Notes: a model not told the origin generated them from the letters alone. 64,000 bases of DNA from JADGHX01 sp035760965 (GCA_035760965.1 DASTRY010000079.1:42366-106365), one strand, 5' to 3'; positions 18,662 to 27,165 are shown, numbered from the stretch's first letter. Made by a program: numbers and translations.

Positions 18662-19096
18662 ATGGCCCGGCGCCGGAAGAAAAAATCCCTGCCCACGAAA
18701 GTGCCGAAGCTGCGCAAGCTGGCGCTCGTCACGCGCGCTCCGCCTCGCCCCGAGTACCAGCGCGTGCTGGCGATCGCTCTCGCGCTGCCCGGAGTGGAAG
18801 AGTGCACGACCTACGGCACACCTGGACTCAAGGTGAAGGGCAAGATTCTCGCGCGCCTGCGCACGGAAGCCGAAGGCGCGCTCGCGCTCCGCTGCGATTT
18901 CATCGATCGCGAGATTCTGCTGAAGTCGGCGCCGCGCGCGTTCTTCATCACCGATCACTATCGCAACTATCCGATGGTGCTCGTGCGGCTCAACAAAGTG
19001 CGCGTGCGTGAGCTGCCGGGGCTGATCGAGCGGGCGTGGCGCACGGTCGCGCCCGCGAAGCTGGTGGCTGACTACGACGCTCGGTTACGCGGGTGA
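18662..19096 (+). CDS. MmcQ/YjbR family protein
   Basis: The 144-residue protein opens with a very basic tail (ARRRKKKSLPTK). The MmcQ/YjbR fold follows: YQRVLAIALALPGVEECTTYGTP, then GKILARLR and a C-terminal YPMVLVRL..LIERAWRTVAP segment. Members adopt a CyaY-like double-wing fold and are often called DNA-binding, although activity is mostly untested. An AGGAG ribosome site lies 8 bases before the ATG at 18662; the upstream ATG in the same frame has none. It is divergent from the Ada-AlkA gene with about 285 bases between them. A link to DNA repair is suggested only by position. Confidence 0.82.
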   Translation: MARRRKKKSLPTKVPKLRKLALVTRAPPRPEYQRVLAIALALPGVEECTTYGTPGLKVKGKILARLRTEAEGALALRCDFIDREILLKSAPRAFFITDHYRNYPMVLVRLNKVRVRELPGLIERAWRTVAPAKLVADYDARLRG

Positions 19097-19199
19097 ATGC
19101 CAAAGCGCTCGCACGCCCAAGCGGCCGCTCGCTGCGCGACGGAAGCGTGCGGGCGTATTTGCCACACGCAGCTGGTCGCATGTATCGCGAGTCGGCTCC

Positions 19200-19667
19200 T
19201 CATCCCTCGCGGGTGCGGACGTATTTGCCGCTCAGGCAGGCATGGTGCTCGTCCGGTGTGAACTTCGACCACTCGTCGAGGGTGAGCAGGGCGATCGTGA
19301 TTTCGCGGCTCCACGCCGGCGCGCCGGTCTCGCTGTTAACGGCCACGTACCGCGGCGGCTCGGAGCAGTAGGCCTGGCGACCGGCGTTCTGCTTGAAAAA
19401 GGGTTTCCAGTTCTGCACGCGATAGACCGAGGCGCCGGCGAGATCCTCGCCCGCGGTGTCGGGCATCTGGCCGACGTACCGCAGCTTCATCTCGCCATCC
19501 AGCGCGGCGAGCTGCATGCTGGTATTGCTGAGATGGAGCTCGCCGAGCGGCTCGAGCGAGCGGCTCACCGGCACATACTTCTGCAGTGGGAATTGCGCAT
19601 GCGGAGTCGAGCACGCATACAGTAGAGCGGCCGACACAACGATCAGTAGAGGCAGGTAGGGTTTCAT
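19200..19667 (-). CDS. Hypothetical lipoprotein
   Basis: A 155-residue protein with a lipoprotein signal: a hydrophobic run LPLLIVVSAALLY followed by AC (LLYAC lipobox, Cys19). The mature part contains SEPPRYVAVNSETGAPAWSREI and a C-terminal DEHHACLSGKYV, with cysteines that may pair in the periplasm. No family is recognised. It stands alone, divergent from the lasso B gene with about 155 bases between them. An outer- or inner-membrane lipid-anchored location is expected. The codon pattern and lipobox support a real gene, but the role is unknown. Confidence 0.72.
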   Translation of the reverse strand: MKPYLPLLIVVSAALLYACSTPHAQFPLQKYVPVSRSLEPLGELHLSNTSMQLAALDGEMKLRYVGQMPDTAGEDLAGASVYRVQNWKPFFKQNAGRQAYCSEPPRYVAVNSETGAPAWSREITIALLTLDEWSKFTPDEHHACLSGKYVRTREG

Positions 19668-19822
19668 CGCGGTCCAAATCTCCTCGAATTCCTTGAGACC
19701 GTGAGATTCATTGGGAGTGCTGCGCGATTCGCGCCACTGGGGTCAACACACTCATTGTAGGGCGGCGCGGCGCAGGCGACTCACTTGACCGCCTGCGCAC
19801 GCGGCTTGTACTTAGGCGCATC

Positions 19823-20596
19823 GTGCAGCAGTCGTACTTTCTCGCACCTCACGTCTATCCCTGCGTTACGGACGACCACGTGGTCCTGCTGGATTTGCAG
19901 CGGGACAAGTATGTCGGCGTGAGTCGCGAGCAGATGGCGGGTCTGGCGGCGCGGGTGAAGGGCTGGCCGGTGCCCGAGTCGCTCGCGCCTGGCGAGCCAT
20001 CCGCCGACTCGGCTGCCGGGGCGTCGTCCGCTGGCGACGTGCGAACACCGAACGCGACTGCCGCCTCCGAGTCGGTGATCAACAAAATGCTGGCCGCCGG
20101 CATGCTCACGACCGACGCGTCCGTCGGCAAGGAAGCGCGTCCCGTGCAGATGCCGCGTCCGGATGCCGTGCTCGTGATCGAAGATCTCGAGACGCGGCCG
20201 GAAGTGCGGCTCGTGCACGTCGTGCGCTTCCTCTGGGCATCGGGCGTGACGGCGCTGTCGCTGCGCTGGCGCTCGATCGAGTCGGTGATCGCGAGTCTGT
20301 CGGCGCGCAACAAAGCCGGGCGTGCGCGCGCGCCGACTCTGGACCTCGACACCGCGCGCACGGCCGTCGCGGCGTTCATCCGCCTGCGCCCGCTGCTGTT
20401 CGGCGCGCAGGACGCCTGCCTCTTCGACTCGCTGGCGATGATGCGCTATCTCTCGTATTTCCGAGTGTTCCCGACGTGTGTGATCGGTGTGCAGACCGGT
20501 CCGTTCGGCGCGCATTGCTGGGTGCAGCACGAGACGATGGTCTTCAACGACGTGCCGGAATACGTCCGGCGCTTCACGCCGATCCTCGCCGTCTGA
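19823..20596 (+). CDS. Lasso peptide biosynthesis B protein (RRE plus leader peptidase)
   Basis: The 257-residue protein fuses a PqqD-like RiPP recognition element (residues 1-97, with HVVLLDLQRDKYVGVSREQM) to a transglutaminase-like cysteine protease of the lasso B2 type. The predicted triad is Cys199 (QDACLFDSLAMMRYLSYF), His231 (GAHCWVQ) and Asp243 (FNDVPEY), the family signature. The RRE captures the precursor leader and the protease cuts before the core. The RRE is interrupted by a Pro/Ala/Ser-rich insert (about residues 50-83). The start is GTG with no strong ribosome site. The cyclase gene follows after 9 bases. No precursor was found upstream; the candidate lies after the receptor on the other strand. 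Confidence 0.93.
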   Translation: MQQSYFLAPHVYPCVTDDHVVLLDLQRDKYVGVSREQMAGLAARVKGWPVPESLAPGEPSADSAAGASSAGDVRTPNATAASESVINKMLAAGMLTTDASVGKEARPVQMPRPDAVLVIEDLETRPEVRLVHVVRFLWASGVTALSLRWRSIESVIASLSARNKAGRARAPTLDLDTARTAVAAFIRLRPLLFGAQDACLFDSLAMMRYLSYFRVFPTCVIGVQTGPFGAHCWVQHETMVFNDVPEYVRRFTPILAV

Positions 20597-20605
20597 CGAG
20601 CGCTC

Positions 20606-22426
20606 GTGTTCCGCTACGTTGCATTCGTTTGGAACGTCGCCGATCCGCAAGCGCGCGCGAGCACGCGGGTGCTGGTCGAGCGTTTGCAGGCGGCGACATC
20701 CGAATGGCAAACCGTCATCGACAGTGAGGGGCTGACGGTGCTCTGCCGCGACGTGCGCGCGAGCTCGAGTAGGCCCTACCGACTGCAGGGCGATGCCGGC
20801 GTCGTGCTCGGCACGCTCTTCACGCGCGGTGCGAACGGGGTTCCGAGCGCGAGCGTGCCTTCGCTGCTCGACGAGGACTCGACGCGCGCAATTGTGACGA
20901 CTGCCGGCCGCGCGCTGTTCGCCGACTACTGGGGCCGATACGTCGCATTCGTCCACGAAACCGCGGCGCATACGGTCCGCATCCTGCGCGATCCGACGGG
21001 CGGGTTGCCGTGCTTTACGGTGCGGCTGCTCGGCGTCGATGTGTTCTTCTCGCACATGGAGGAAGGCGCACTGCTCGGCGGGCGCGCGTTCACGATCAAC
21101 TGGAAGTACGTGGCAGCGGCCTTGTGCCAGAACCGACTCCAAGTGCACGCCACCGGCCTGAACGAAGTCACGCAGGTGCTGGGCGGCGAATGCGTGGCGA
21201 TCTGCCGCGGGCAGGTGTCGCGTCAGTTCTACTGGAACGCACTGGAGGTCGCCGCTTCGCCCCGCTTCGAGGACCCCACCGAGGCCGCCCGACTCCTGCG
21301 CGAGCAGACGCGCGATTGCGTTCACGCGTGGACGTCGGGGCATCAGAGCATCGTTCACTTGCTCTCCGGCGGACTCGATTCGTCGATCGTGCTGGCGTGT
21401 CTCAGGGATTCCCCTACCTCTTTGCGCCCACAGATCACGTGCCTCAACTTTTACTCGCCGGGGAGCAATACGGACGAGCGCGACTACGCGCGACTCGCCG
21501 CGGCGAGCGCGGCCTGCGAAGTCGTCGAGCGTCCGAGAATTTCGACGCTTTCCCTCGAGCCGCTGCTGCACGTGAGGACGTCCTGTATTCCCGGCGACAA
21601 CTACTTCTACCTCGATGGCGGACGCGTGGAGTCGGAGGTCGCCGCCGAGCGGCACGCCACCGCTCTGTTCTCTGGGTACGGTGGCGATCAGATCTTTTTC
21701 CAGGCGCGTGCGCGCTATGGTGCGGCGGAGTACCTGGCGCAACACGGCATCGGCCCGGCGCTGTTCAGCGTTGCGCTCGACGCTGCGCGTGTGGATCGGC
21801 TGTCGGTGTGGACTGTTCTGCGCGAGGCGTTCATGCACGGCCTCTGCGGACGCCGCTGGTCGCAGCGGAACGAGCTGGGCGTACGGCGCGCATTGATAAA
21901 ACCTGAAGTGGTACGCGACATAAGCCGGGACGAGAGCCTGTTACATCCGTGGCTGCACGCTCCCCGCGGCGTTTCGAGCGCGAAAATCTGGCACGCGTAC
22001 CAGCTTCTCTTCCCGTATGAGTTCTATCACCCGCTTGGCGCGGACACCGATCCGGAGCCGGTTACGCCGCTGTTATCGCAGCCGTTGGTGGAGTTGGTGC
22101 TGCGCATTCCCACCTGGCTGCTGACCCTGGGCGGCTGGGACCGCGCGCTCGCGCGGCGGGCGTTCCAGCACGACATGCCGCGGCAGATCGTCACGCGACG
22201 CACCAAGGGCGGGAGGGAAGAGCACGCCAAAGCGATCCTCGTGCGCAATCTCGCGTTCGCGCGCGATCTGCTGCACGACGGCGGGCTCGTGCAAGCCGGC
22301 ATCCTCGACAAGGACCGCGTCGTGGATGTGCTCTCGGGCAAACCGACACGTACGGTCTCGAGCAACGTGGAGCTCTTCGCGTGTCTCAGCGTGGAAGCGT
22401 GGCTGCGCCAGTGGCAAGCAGCATGA
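20606..22426 (+). CDS. Lasso peptide cyclase C (asparagine synthetase-like)
   Basis: The 606-residue protein matches the asparagine synthetase B fold used by lasso macrolactam synthetases. An N-terminal amidotransferase-like half lacks the catalytic Cys2 (it begins MFRYVAF), as expected for an enzyme that does not use glutamine. A C-terminal ATP-pyrophosphatase half has the SGGLDSS loop at 254-260. It should adenylate the side chain of Asp9 in the core and join it to the Gly1 amine while the tail is threaded. Start is GTG, 9 bases after the B stop, so the two genes are co-transcribed. An STN-type receptor gene follows after 157 bases. Confidence 0.93.
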   Translation: MFRYVAFVWNVADPQARASTRVLVERLQAATSEWQTVIDSEGLTVLCRDVRASSSRPYRLQGDAGVVLGTLFTRGANGVPSASVPSLLDEDSTRAIVTTAGRALFADYWGRYVAFVHETAAHTVRILRDPTGGLPCFTVRLLGVDVFFSHMEEGALLGGRAFTINWKYVAAALCQNRLQVHATGLNEVTQVLGGECVAICRGQVSRQFYWNALEVAASPRFEDPTEAARLLREQTRDCVHAWTSGHQSIVHLLSGGLDSSIVLACLRDSPTSLRPQITCLNFYSPGSNTDERDYARLAAASAACEVVERPRISTLSLEPLLHVRTSCIPGDNYFYLDGGRVESEVAAERHATALFSGYGGDQIFFQARARYGAAEYLAQHGIGPALFSVALDAARVDRLSVWTVLREAFMHGLCGRRWSQRNELGVRRALIKPEVVRDISRDESLLHPWLHAPRGVSSAKIWHAYQLLFPYEFYHPLGADTDPEPVTPLLSQPLVELVLRIPTWLLTLGGWDRALARRAFQHDMPRQIVTRRTKGGREEHAKAILVRNLAFARDLLHDGGLVQAGILDKDRVVDVLSGKPTRTVSSNVELFACLSVEAWLRQWQAA

Positions 22427-22583
22427 CCCGAGACGGTCAAGTAGGGGATTCCCGTTATCGGGAGTGACAACATTATTTACGAGCAACGTCTCGCCGCCGC
22501 GGGCACTTTAGTGGCAGACTCGCTCCGCAGTAGCGTCGTCGCGCCACAAGGGAAACGTTAGCAGCCAAGGGGGTAGCGGACGC

Positions 22584-25500
22584 ATGGAACACGGCACATC
22601 GGGGCGGAAGATTGCACAGGGAGGCGTGAGCTCCTTCCTGGTCCTGCTCGTTGCGAGCTTCTGCAGCTTCCTCGCCCACGCCGCGACGCCTGCAACGCTC
22701 CACTTCGACATTCCTGCGGGGGACGCGCAGAAGACGCTCCTGCAGTTCGCGTCTCAGTCGAGCATCGAGATGCTGTACTCGTCCGACGACGTCCGCGGCA
22801 TCACGACGCACGCCGTGTCGGGCGACTTCACCGTTGCGCAGGCGTTGAACCAGATGATCGCCGGCACCGGGCTCGAGATCACGTTCGAGAACGATTTCAC
22901 GTTCGCGTCCATCCGCCCGGCCAAAAGTGGTACAGGGGCGGACGTGCAGGGGCCGACGCTCGCCGGTCAGGCGGGCACCGCGCGCGCGAGCGCCCGCGGC
23001 ATGCCGGACCTACCGGTGCAGGCGCTCGCCGGCGAGCAAAAGCTGGAAGAGGTGGTCGTCACCGGCACGCTGATGCACGGCGTGCTCGACATCGTGTCGC
23101 CGCTGCAGTTCGTGACTCGCAATGACATGAAGCGTACGAGCTACGCGACCGTCCAGGACGCGCTGAACGCATTGACTTTGAGTGGCGGTGGCGGTCAGAG
23201 CGAGGACTACGCGGGCAACGGAAATTTCGCGCGTGGGGTGGCGGCGAACCTGCGCGGACTCGGCTCCGGCGCCACGCTAGTCTTGATCAACGGACATCGC
23301 CAACCGTTTTCGGGCGCATTGGGCGACTTCGTCGATCTCTCGAGCATTCCCTGGAGCGCCGTCGAGCGCATCGAAGTTCTCCCCGACGGGGCCTCGGCGC
23401 TCTACGGCTCGGATGCAATCGCGGGCGTAGTCAACGTGATCATGCGCAAGGATCTGCAGGGCGCGGAGACGTGGGCACGCCTCGGGACAGCTCCGGGCGG
23501 CGCTGACGAGAAGCTCGTAGCACAACTGTTCGGCACAAATTGGGACAGTGGACGCTTCTTCTTCACGTACCAATATTCGGAACGTGGTTCTTTGGCGGCG
23601 AGCGCTCGCGCGTACTCTGCCGATACGGACAAGCGGCCTTCCGGCGGGACAGATCATCGCACCTTTCGCAGCAGCCCAGGCAACATCCTCGACCCGCGAA
23701 CGCTGCTGCCCGCTTTTGCGATTCCTAGTGAACCGAGCGGCTCGATCCTCACCGTCTCGGATCTGATCCCCGGCGCAGTCAATCTCCAGAACCGGTATTC
23801 AACGTACGAGTTGCTGCCGGAGAAGCGCATGCACAGCGCATTTCTCAGCGGCTCCCAAGACCTGGGCGATCGTGTGCAAGTCTTCGCCGAGGGTCGCTAC
23901 AGCGAGCGAAACATCGCACAGGAAATTTACGCGTTCGATCAAGTCCTGCCTGTTTCGGCGGCTAACCCGTACGCGGCGAAAGTGAATCCGTATCCGACTT
24001 CTCCGTACGTGTTCGTCGGCTATAGTTTCCTCGACACGCTCGGGCCCACGTCCGTCGATGCACGTACACGCACTTACAGTGGATCGCTCGGAATCAAGGC
24101 GGAGCTGTCGCAGACCTGGCGCTTGAATCTCACAGGCTCCTATGGGCGCGAGAGCGATCTCTCGCATACCAAGAATATTCCCAATCCAGCCGCGCTGAGC
24201 GCCGCGTTGAACTCCACGCAACTTGCGACTGCGTTCAATCCCTTTGGTGGCCTCAGCCAAAACAATCCGGCGGTCATCGATGCGATTCGCTGGACGCAAG
24301 TCGACTCCAGCACGTCCGCCGTTTCGTCAGGCACGGCGATAGTGGATGGCAGCGTGCTGTCGCTACCCTCTGGTGACGCGAAGCTGGCGGTAGGTGCGGA
24401 GTTGCGCAAAGAGCAGTTGGGTACTGTTGCGGGCGCAGGTATGCCGTTCGCAAGAACGATCAGATCTGCATTTACGGAGTTGTCGCTGCCCATCATCGGC
24501 GACGCCAGCGATCCCTACGCTGTTCCGCGTCTTGAGCTGTCGCTCGCGAATCGCTACGAGCGCTACAGCGACTTCGGTTCCACTTCGAACCCCAAGGTCG
24601 GCATTCGCTGGGCTCCCTCGGATAGCTTGAAGCTGCGCACCAGTTGGGGGACGTCGTTCAAAGCTCCGAAGCTGACTGACTTGCATGATGAATCGCACAA
24701 TTTCGCTGCGCTGACTTCGTTCAGAGACCCAACGTCCGCGACAGGCTCGTCCATTGTTCTGATCAAGCAGACGAACAATCCCGATTTGAAGCAGGAAACG
24801 GCGAAGACATGGTCGGCGGGCGCCGACTTCGTCTTCAAAGCCCTGCCCGGTTCGAAGTTGTCGCTGACCTACTATTCGATCGATTACACCGACCGAATCG
24901 TCTTCCCAGGCCTCGCCTCGCCGACCGACATCCTCTTGCAGGAGGATCAATGGGCATCGGTGATCGACCGGCATCCCTCGTCAGCCGAAATCGATGCGAT
25001 TTGCAGTGCCTCATACTTCAGAGGCGCAGCCGCCCAGTGTGGCTCGGCTCCCATCGCTGCAGTCGTCGACTTCGAATGGCGCAATCTCGCGAGCACGCGC
25101 GTCAAGGGACTCGATCTGAAGTTCGATCAAACCATCGACACAGCCGCGCACGGCACTTTCCAGTTAGGGCTTACTGGGGCGTACCTGTTGAGCTTCGATC
25201 AGGGGGTTTCAAAGAACGTGCCCCCCGTTGATGTGCGCGATACGGTTGGCAATCCTTTGGCGCTGAAGCTACGAGGTACGGCGGAGTGGTACCAGCACGG
25301 CCTGAACAGGCCTGGATTTGCCGTGGCTTTCACGACGGATCACGTAGGCGCCTACAGGAACATCGATGCCAGCTTGAACCGGGATGTCTCCGCGACGACG
25401 ACGTTCGATCTGCAGTTGAGCTACCGCACCCGCGGGGACGTCGGCGTGCTGAGTGACAGCGAGATCGTGCTGAACGCGACGAACATATTCAATTCGGCGC

Positions 25501-25592
25501 CGCCGTTCGTGGATCGCGAAGAAGGTTACGACTCACTCAACTCGGAGCCCTATGGACGAGTCGTGAGCTTCAGCATCCAAAAGAACTGGTGA
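22584..25592 (+). CDS. TonB-dependent transducer with STN domain, lasso locus
   Basis: The 1002-residue receptor has a signal peptide ending near FLAHA and an STN (secretin/TonB short N-terminal) domain from about 38 to 112 (TLHFDIPAGDAQKTLLQFA). A linker, a TonB box (LEEVVVTGTL, near 155), a plug and a barrel ending in VVSFSIQKNW follow. STN domains reach through the periplasm to FecR-type anti-sigma proteins, and a sigma/FecR pair lies 1 kb downstream. Receptors of this class accompany proteobacterial lasso clusters and are thought to take up the peptide. The last third is less GC-rich and uses rarer codons than neighbours, hinting at a different history. AAGGGGG precedes the ATG by about 10 bases. 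Confidence 0.92.
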   Translation: MEHGTSGRKIAQGGVSSFLVLLVASFCSFLAHAATPATLHFDIPAGDAQKTLLQFASQSSIEMLYSSDDVRGITTHAVSGDFTVAQALNQMIAGTGLEITFENDFTFASIRPAKSGTGADVQGPTLAGQAGTARASARGMPDLPVQALAGEQKLEEVVVTGTLMHGVLDIVSPLQFVTRNDMKRTSYATVQDALNALTLSGGGGQSEDYAGNGNFARGVAANLRGLGSGATLVLINGHRQPFSGALGDFVDLSSIPWSAVERIEVLPDGASALYGSDAIAGVVNVIMRKDLQGAETWARLGTAPGGADEKLVAQLFGTNWDSGRFFFTYQYSERGSLAASARAYSADTDKRPSGGTDHRTFRSSPGNILDPRTLLPAFAIPSEPSGSILTVSDLIPGAVNLQNRYSTYELLPEKRMHSAFLSGSQDLGDRVQVFAEGRYSERNIAQEIYAFDQVLPVSAANPYAAKVNPYPTSPYVFVGYSFLDTLGPTSVDARTRTYSGSLGIKAELSQTWRLNLTGSYGRESDLSHTKNIPNPAALSAALNSTQLATAFNPFGGLSQNNPAVIDAIRWTQVDSSTSAVSSGTAIVDGSVLSLPSGDAKLAVGAELRKEQLGTVAGAGMPFARTIRSAFTELSLPIIGDASDPYAVPRLELSLANRYERYSDFGSTSNPKVGIRWAPSDSLKLRTSWGTSFKAPKLTDLHDESHNFAALTSFRDPTSATGSSIVLIKQTNNPDLKQETAKTWSAGADFVFKALPGSKLSLTYYSIDYTDRIVFPGLASPTDILLQEDQWASVIDRHPSSAEIDAICSASYFRGAAAQCGSAPIAAVVDFEWRNLASTRVKGLDLKFDQTIDTAAHGTFQLGLTGAYLLSFDQGVSKNVPPVDVRDTVGNPLALKLRGTAEWYQHGLNRPGFAVAFTTDHVGAYRNIDASLNRDVSATTTFDLQLSYRTRGDVGVLSDSEIVLNATNIFNSAPPFVDREEGYDSLNSEPYGRVVSFSIQKNW

Positions 25593-25597
25593 GAATC

Positions 25598-25630
25598 AAA
25601 AGGTGCGCAGCGCATCGGCGCCGCGCACCT
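25598..25630 (-). terminator. Intrinsic terminator of the lasso precursor gene (minus strand)
   Basis: Two 13-base arms (25601-25613 and 25618-25630) enclose a 4-base loop. On the minus-strand RNA they pair fully with one G-U wobble and are followed by a short U run (about four). On the plus strand the same site has an A-C mismatch and no U run, so the structure favours transcription from the precursor gene. It lies between the convergent receptor and precursor genes, about 12 bases past the precursor stop. Confidence 0.7.
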
Positions 25631-25642
25631 GGGGGCAGAGGA

Positions 25643-25786
25643 TCAACCCCACCAACCACCGTTTCCGTCATACAACCACGCGCCGATCAAACCCTTCGTC
25701 TCCGTCGACACCTCGCCGAACTCGACGAGCTCGCGAGCTTCCATGCCCTCGTCGTTGTTCTCAGCCGCGACATGCACGTCGTTCAT
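25643..25786 (-). CDS. Lasso peptide precursor A
   Basis: A 47-codon gene too short for routine calling. The leader is residues 1-31 (starts MNDVHVAAENNDEGME, ends VSTETK) and the core is residues 32-47, GLIGAWLYDGNGGWWG. Family rules are met: Thr30 at position -2 of the leader, Gly as core residue 1, and an acidic residue (Asp) at core position 9 to close a nine-residue macrolactam. The tail is GNGGWWG, with Trp14/Trp15 as likely plugs. A GGAG ribosome site sits 7 bases before ATG; a terminator follows the stop and a promoter candidate precedes it. It is transcribed against the B-C-receptor genes. The core resembles no lasso peptide I know. Ring and mass are predictions. Confidence 0.88.
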   Translation of the reverse strand: MNDVHVAAENNDEGMEARELVEFGEVSTETKGLIGAWLYDGNGGWWG

Positions 25787-25828
25787 CTCTGCTCTCCAAA
25801 ACTGAACACCCTATCGAACACGCCGGGG

Positions 25829-25856
25829 AATATCAGTTGCCGGATGCACGCGTCAA
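25829..25856 (-). promoter_or_regulatory. Candidate promoter of the lasso precursor gene
   Basis: On the minus strand TTGACG (25856-25851) is followed after 16 bases by GATATT (25834-25829). These match the sigma70 boxes in 5 of 6 and 4 of 6 positions. Transcription would start near 25822, giving a leader of about 36 bases before the ATG. A GGGAAT just upstream of the -35 box could alternatively serve an ECF sigma factor such as the one encoded nearby. Not tested. Confidence 0.4.
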
Positions 25857-26196
25857 CGCATTCCCGGCACCGTGACGCAGCGGCGGCCGCCCGTCTCGAC
25901 ACCCCTCGGCACCCTTCCACAACGAGCCGCTGCCCGCTGACCGGAGACCGCCTTCTCGGCAAGGAAATTGCGACCCGGCGGCGCCTAGCGTACCTCGAAA
26001 CCGGGCCGACTCGCGTACGGGACGAAATGACGGTGAATCCCTCTTTGCGACGTCTCAACGAGACGACTCCTGTCTGTTCTCGGTAACGGCTTGTCCTCGA
26101 TTGCAACCATCTCGAGCCGCGCGACGCGGCGGCTCCCCCGGATCACGCGGCGACTCCCGGATGCCACGGGATTTCGTTCCCGTCAGGTCGGCGGTC

Positions 26197-26410
26197 GGCT
26201 CATGGCATCGGGGCTCATGGGCGTTGGAGCACGCACGCGTTCGGGGCTCGCCCAGTGGCGGCTCACGCGGTGCGGGCTCGCGGGTTCGAGGCTGGCGCAT
26301 TCGTGGCCCACGGGTGCTGGGCTCACGCATTCGGGGCTCCCGGGTTCCATGGCTCACGTATTCGGGGTCGGCGGGTTCATGGCTCGCGAATTCGGGGCTG
26401 GCGTGCTCGG
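26197..26410. repeat. Degenerate 15-base tandem repeat array (30-base higher order)
   Basis: About fourteen units begin with GGCTC. Two types alternate, close to GGCTCACGCATTCGG and GGCTCCCGGGTTCCA, giving a 30-base higher-order period in the right half (26275-26395). One unit is 18 bases and one extra T breaks the register at 26350. Because 15 is a multiple of three, every frame reads as a pentapeptide repeat, for example EPRMR-like on the minus strand. No ribosome site or family supports a gene. It lies between the precursor and sigma genes of the lasso locus. Confidence 0.75.
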
Positions 26411-26517
26411 CCCTCATAGGGCCGGGGCGCAACCCCGCCCGCATCCGGAGGTCCACACGCCCGTGACGCCATCGGGCGTCCTCGCGGCGCCCATCCACAC
26501 CGTGGTCGTCGCACAAT

Positions 26518-26535
26518 ACCCCGCAAGGGGGTTTT
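26518..26535 (+). terminator. Small terminator-like hairpin upstream of the sigma gene
   Basis: A CCCC-GCAA-GGGG stem with a GNRA loop is followed by G and TTTT. It would end a plus-strand transcript entering the sigma gene, or act as a leader attenuator about 50 bases before its ATG. The stem is only four pairs, so termination may be weak. Confidence 0.35.
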
Positions 26536-26584
26536 CGCGTCCGCAGGGACTTGAGTCTGAGAAGGTAGGGACGACCACCGGGCG

Positions 26585-27148
26585 ATGGGAACCGTTACGA
26601 AGATCACGCCGATGCGCGGCAGCTCAGCCGATTTCGTGAGCCGGCTGTCGCGCACCCACGGAGCGCAGCTGCTGCGGTTCCTGGAGCGCATGCTCGGCCG
26701 CAGAGACGCCGCCGAGGACGTCGCTCAGGAGTCGTACCTGAAGCTGTACCGCCTCAGCCGCCCGGACGAGGTCCACTGTCCCCGCGCCCTGCTGTTCGAC
26801 GTGGCGACCAAGCTCGCCATCAACCGCCTGCGACGGGCACGCGCCGAAGCCACCGTCGCGGGCGAACCGACGGAGACGATGAACGACGTGCCCGATGAAG
26901 CTCCCCGCCCCGATCGCCGCGTCCTGCTGGACGAGGCCATGCAGCGCCTCACGCGCATCATCGATGAGCTTCAGCCGAATCTGCGTCAGGTGTTCGTCAT
27001 GCGCTACGTGACGCAGATGCCCCGCCAGGAGATCGCCGACCGGCTCAGCATTTCGGTCGGCGCAGTGGAACAACGTCTGACCCGCGCCCTCACGCACTGC
27101 CGCGAGCGTCTCGCCGCTCACGGCATCGACTGGGCCGGGTTCGACTGA
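26585..27148 (+). CDS. ECF RNA polymerase sigma factor (FecI-like)
   Basis: The 187-residue protein shows sigma region 2 (RFLERMLGRRDAAEDVAQES, then LLFDVATKLAINRLRRAR) and region 4 (LQPNLRQVFVMRYVTQMPRQ, with the helix-turn-helix EIADRLSISVGAVEQRLTRAL). FecI-type factors are held by a FecR-type partner and released when an outer-membrane transducer binds its ligand. The FecR gene starts 17 bases downstream. The nearest STN receptor is that of the lasso locus, so it is the probable trigger. The ATG at 26585 has no clear ribosome site; a second ATG nine codons on is possible. Confidence 0.9.
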   Translation: MGTVTKITPMRGSSADFVSRLSRTHGAQLLRFLERMLGRRDAAEDVAQESYLKLYRLSRPDEVHCPRALLFDVATKLAINRLRRARAEATVAGEPTETMNDVPDEAPRPDRRVLLDEAMQRLTRIIDELQPNLRQVFVMRYVTQMPRQEIADRLSISVGAVEQRLTRALTHCRERLAAHGIDWAGFD

Positions 27149-27165
27149 GGCACCGGAGGTCGAGA

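Larger units (their letters stand above)
25787..26584. other. Control region between lasso precursor and sigma factor genes
   Basis: About 800 bases separate the divergent precursor and sigma genes. Next to the precursor is a sigma70-like promoter candidate; the centre holds a 15-base tandem repeat array (26197-26410); near the sigma gene is a small hairpin followed by four T (about 26518-26535). Open frames here on both strands are created by the repeat and show no family similarity, so no further gene is called. Confidence 0.5.

Noticed and set aside
19781..21838. 685-residue antisense frame over the lasso B and C genes
   Set aside because: It is a GC-rich shadow of B and C, which have clear catalytic motifs on the plus strand.
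25589..26086. Plus-strand frame just after the receptor stop, overlapping the precursor gene
   Set aside because: It reads as Arg/Pro-rich noise without family similarity; the opposite strand gives a well-formed lasso precursor with its own signals.
26055..26516. 153-residue minus-strand frame with EPRMR-like pentapeptide repeats
   Set aside because: It arises from the 15-base tandem repeat, which reads as pentapeptides in all frames; it has no ribosome site, signal or family match.
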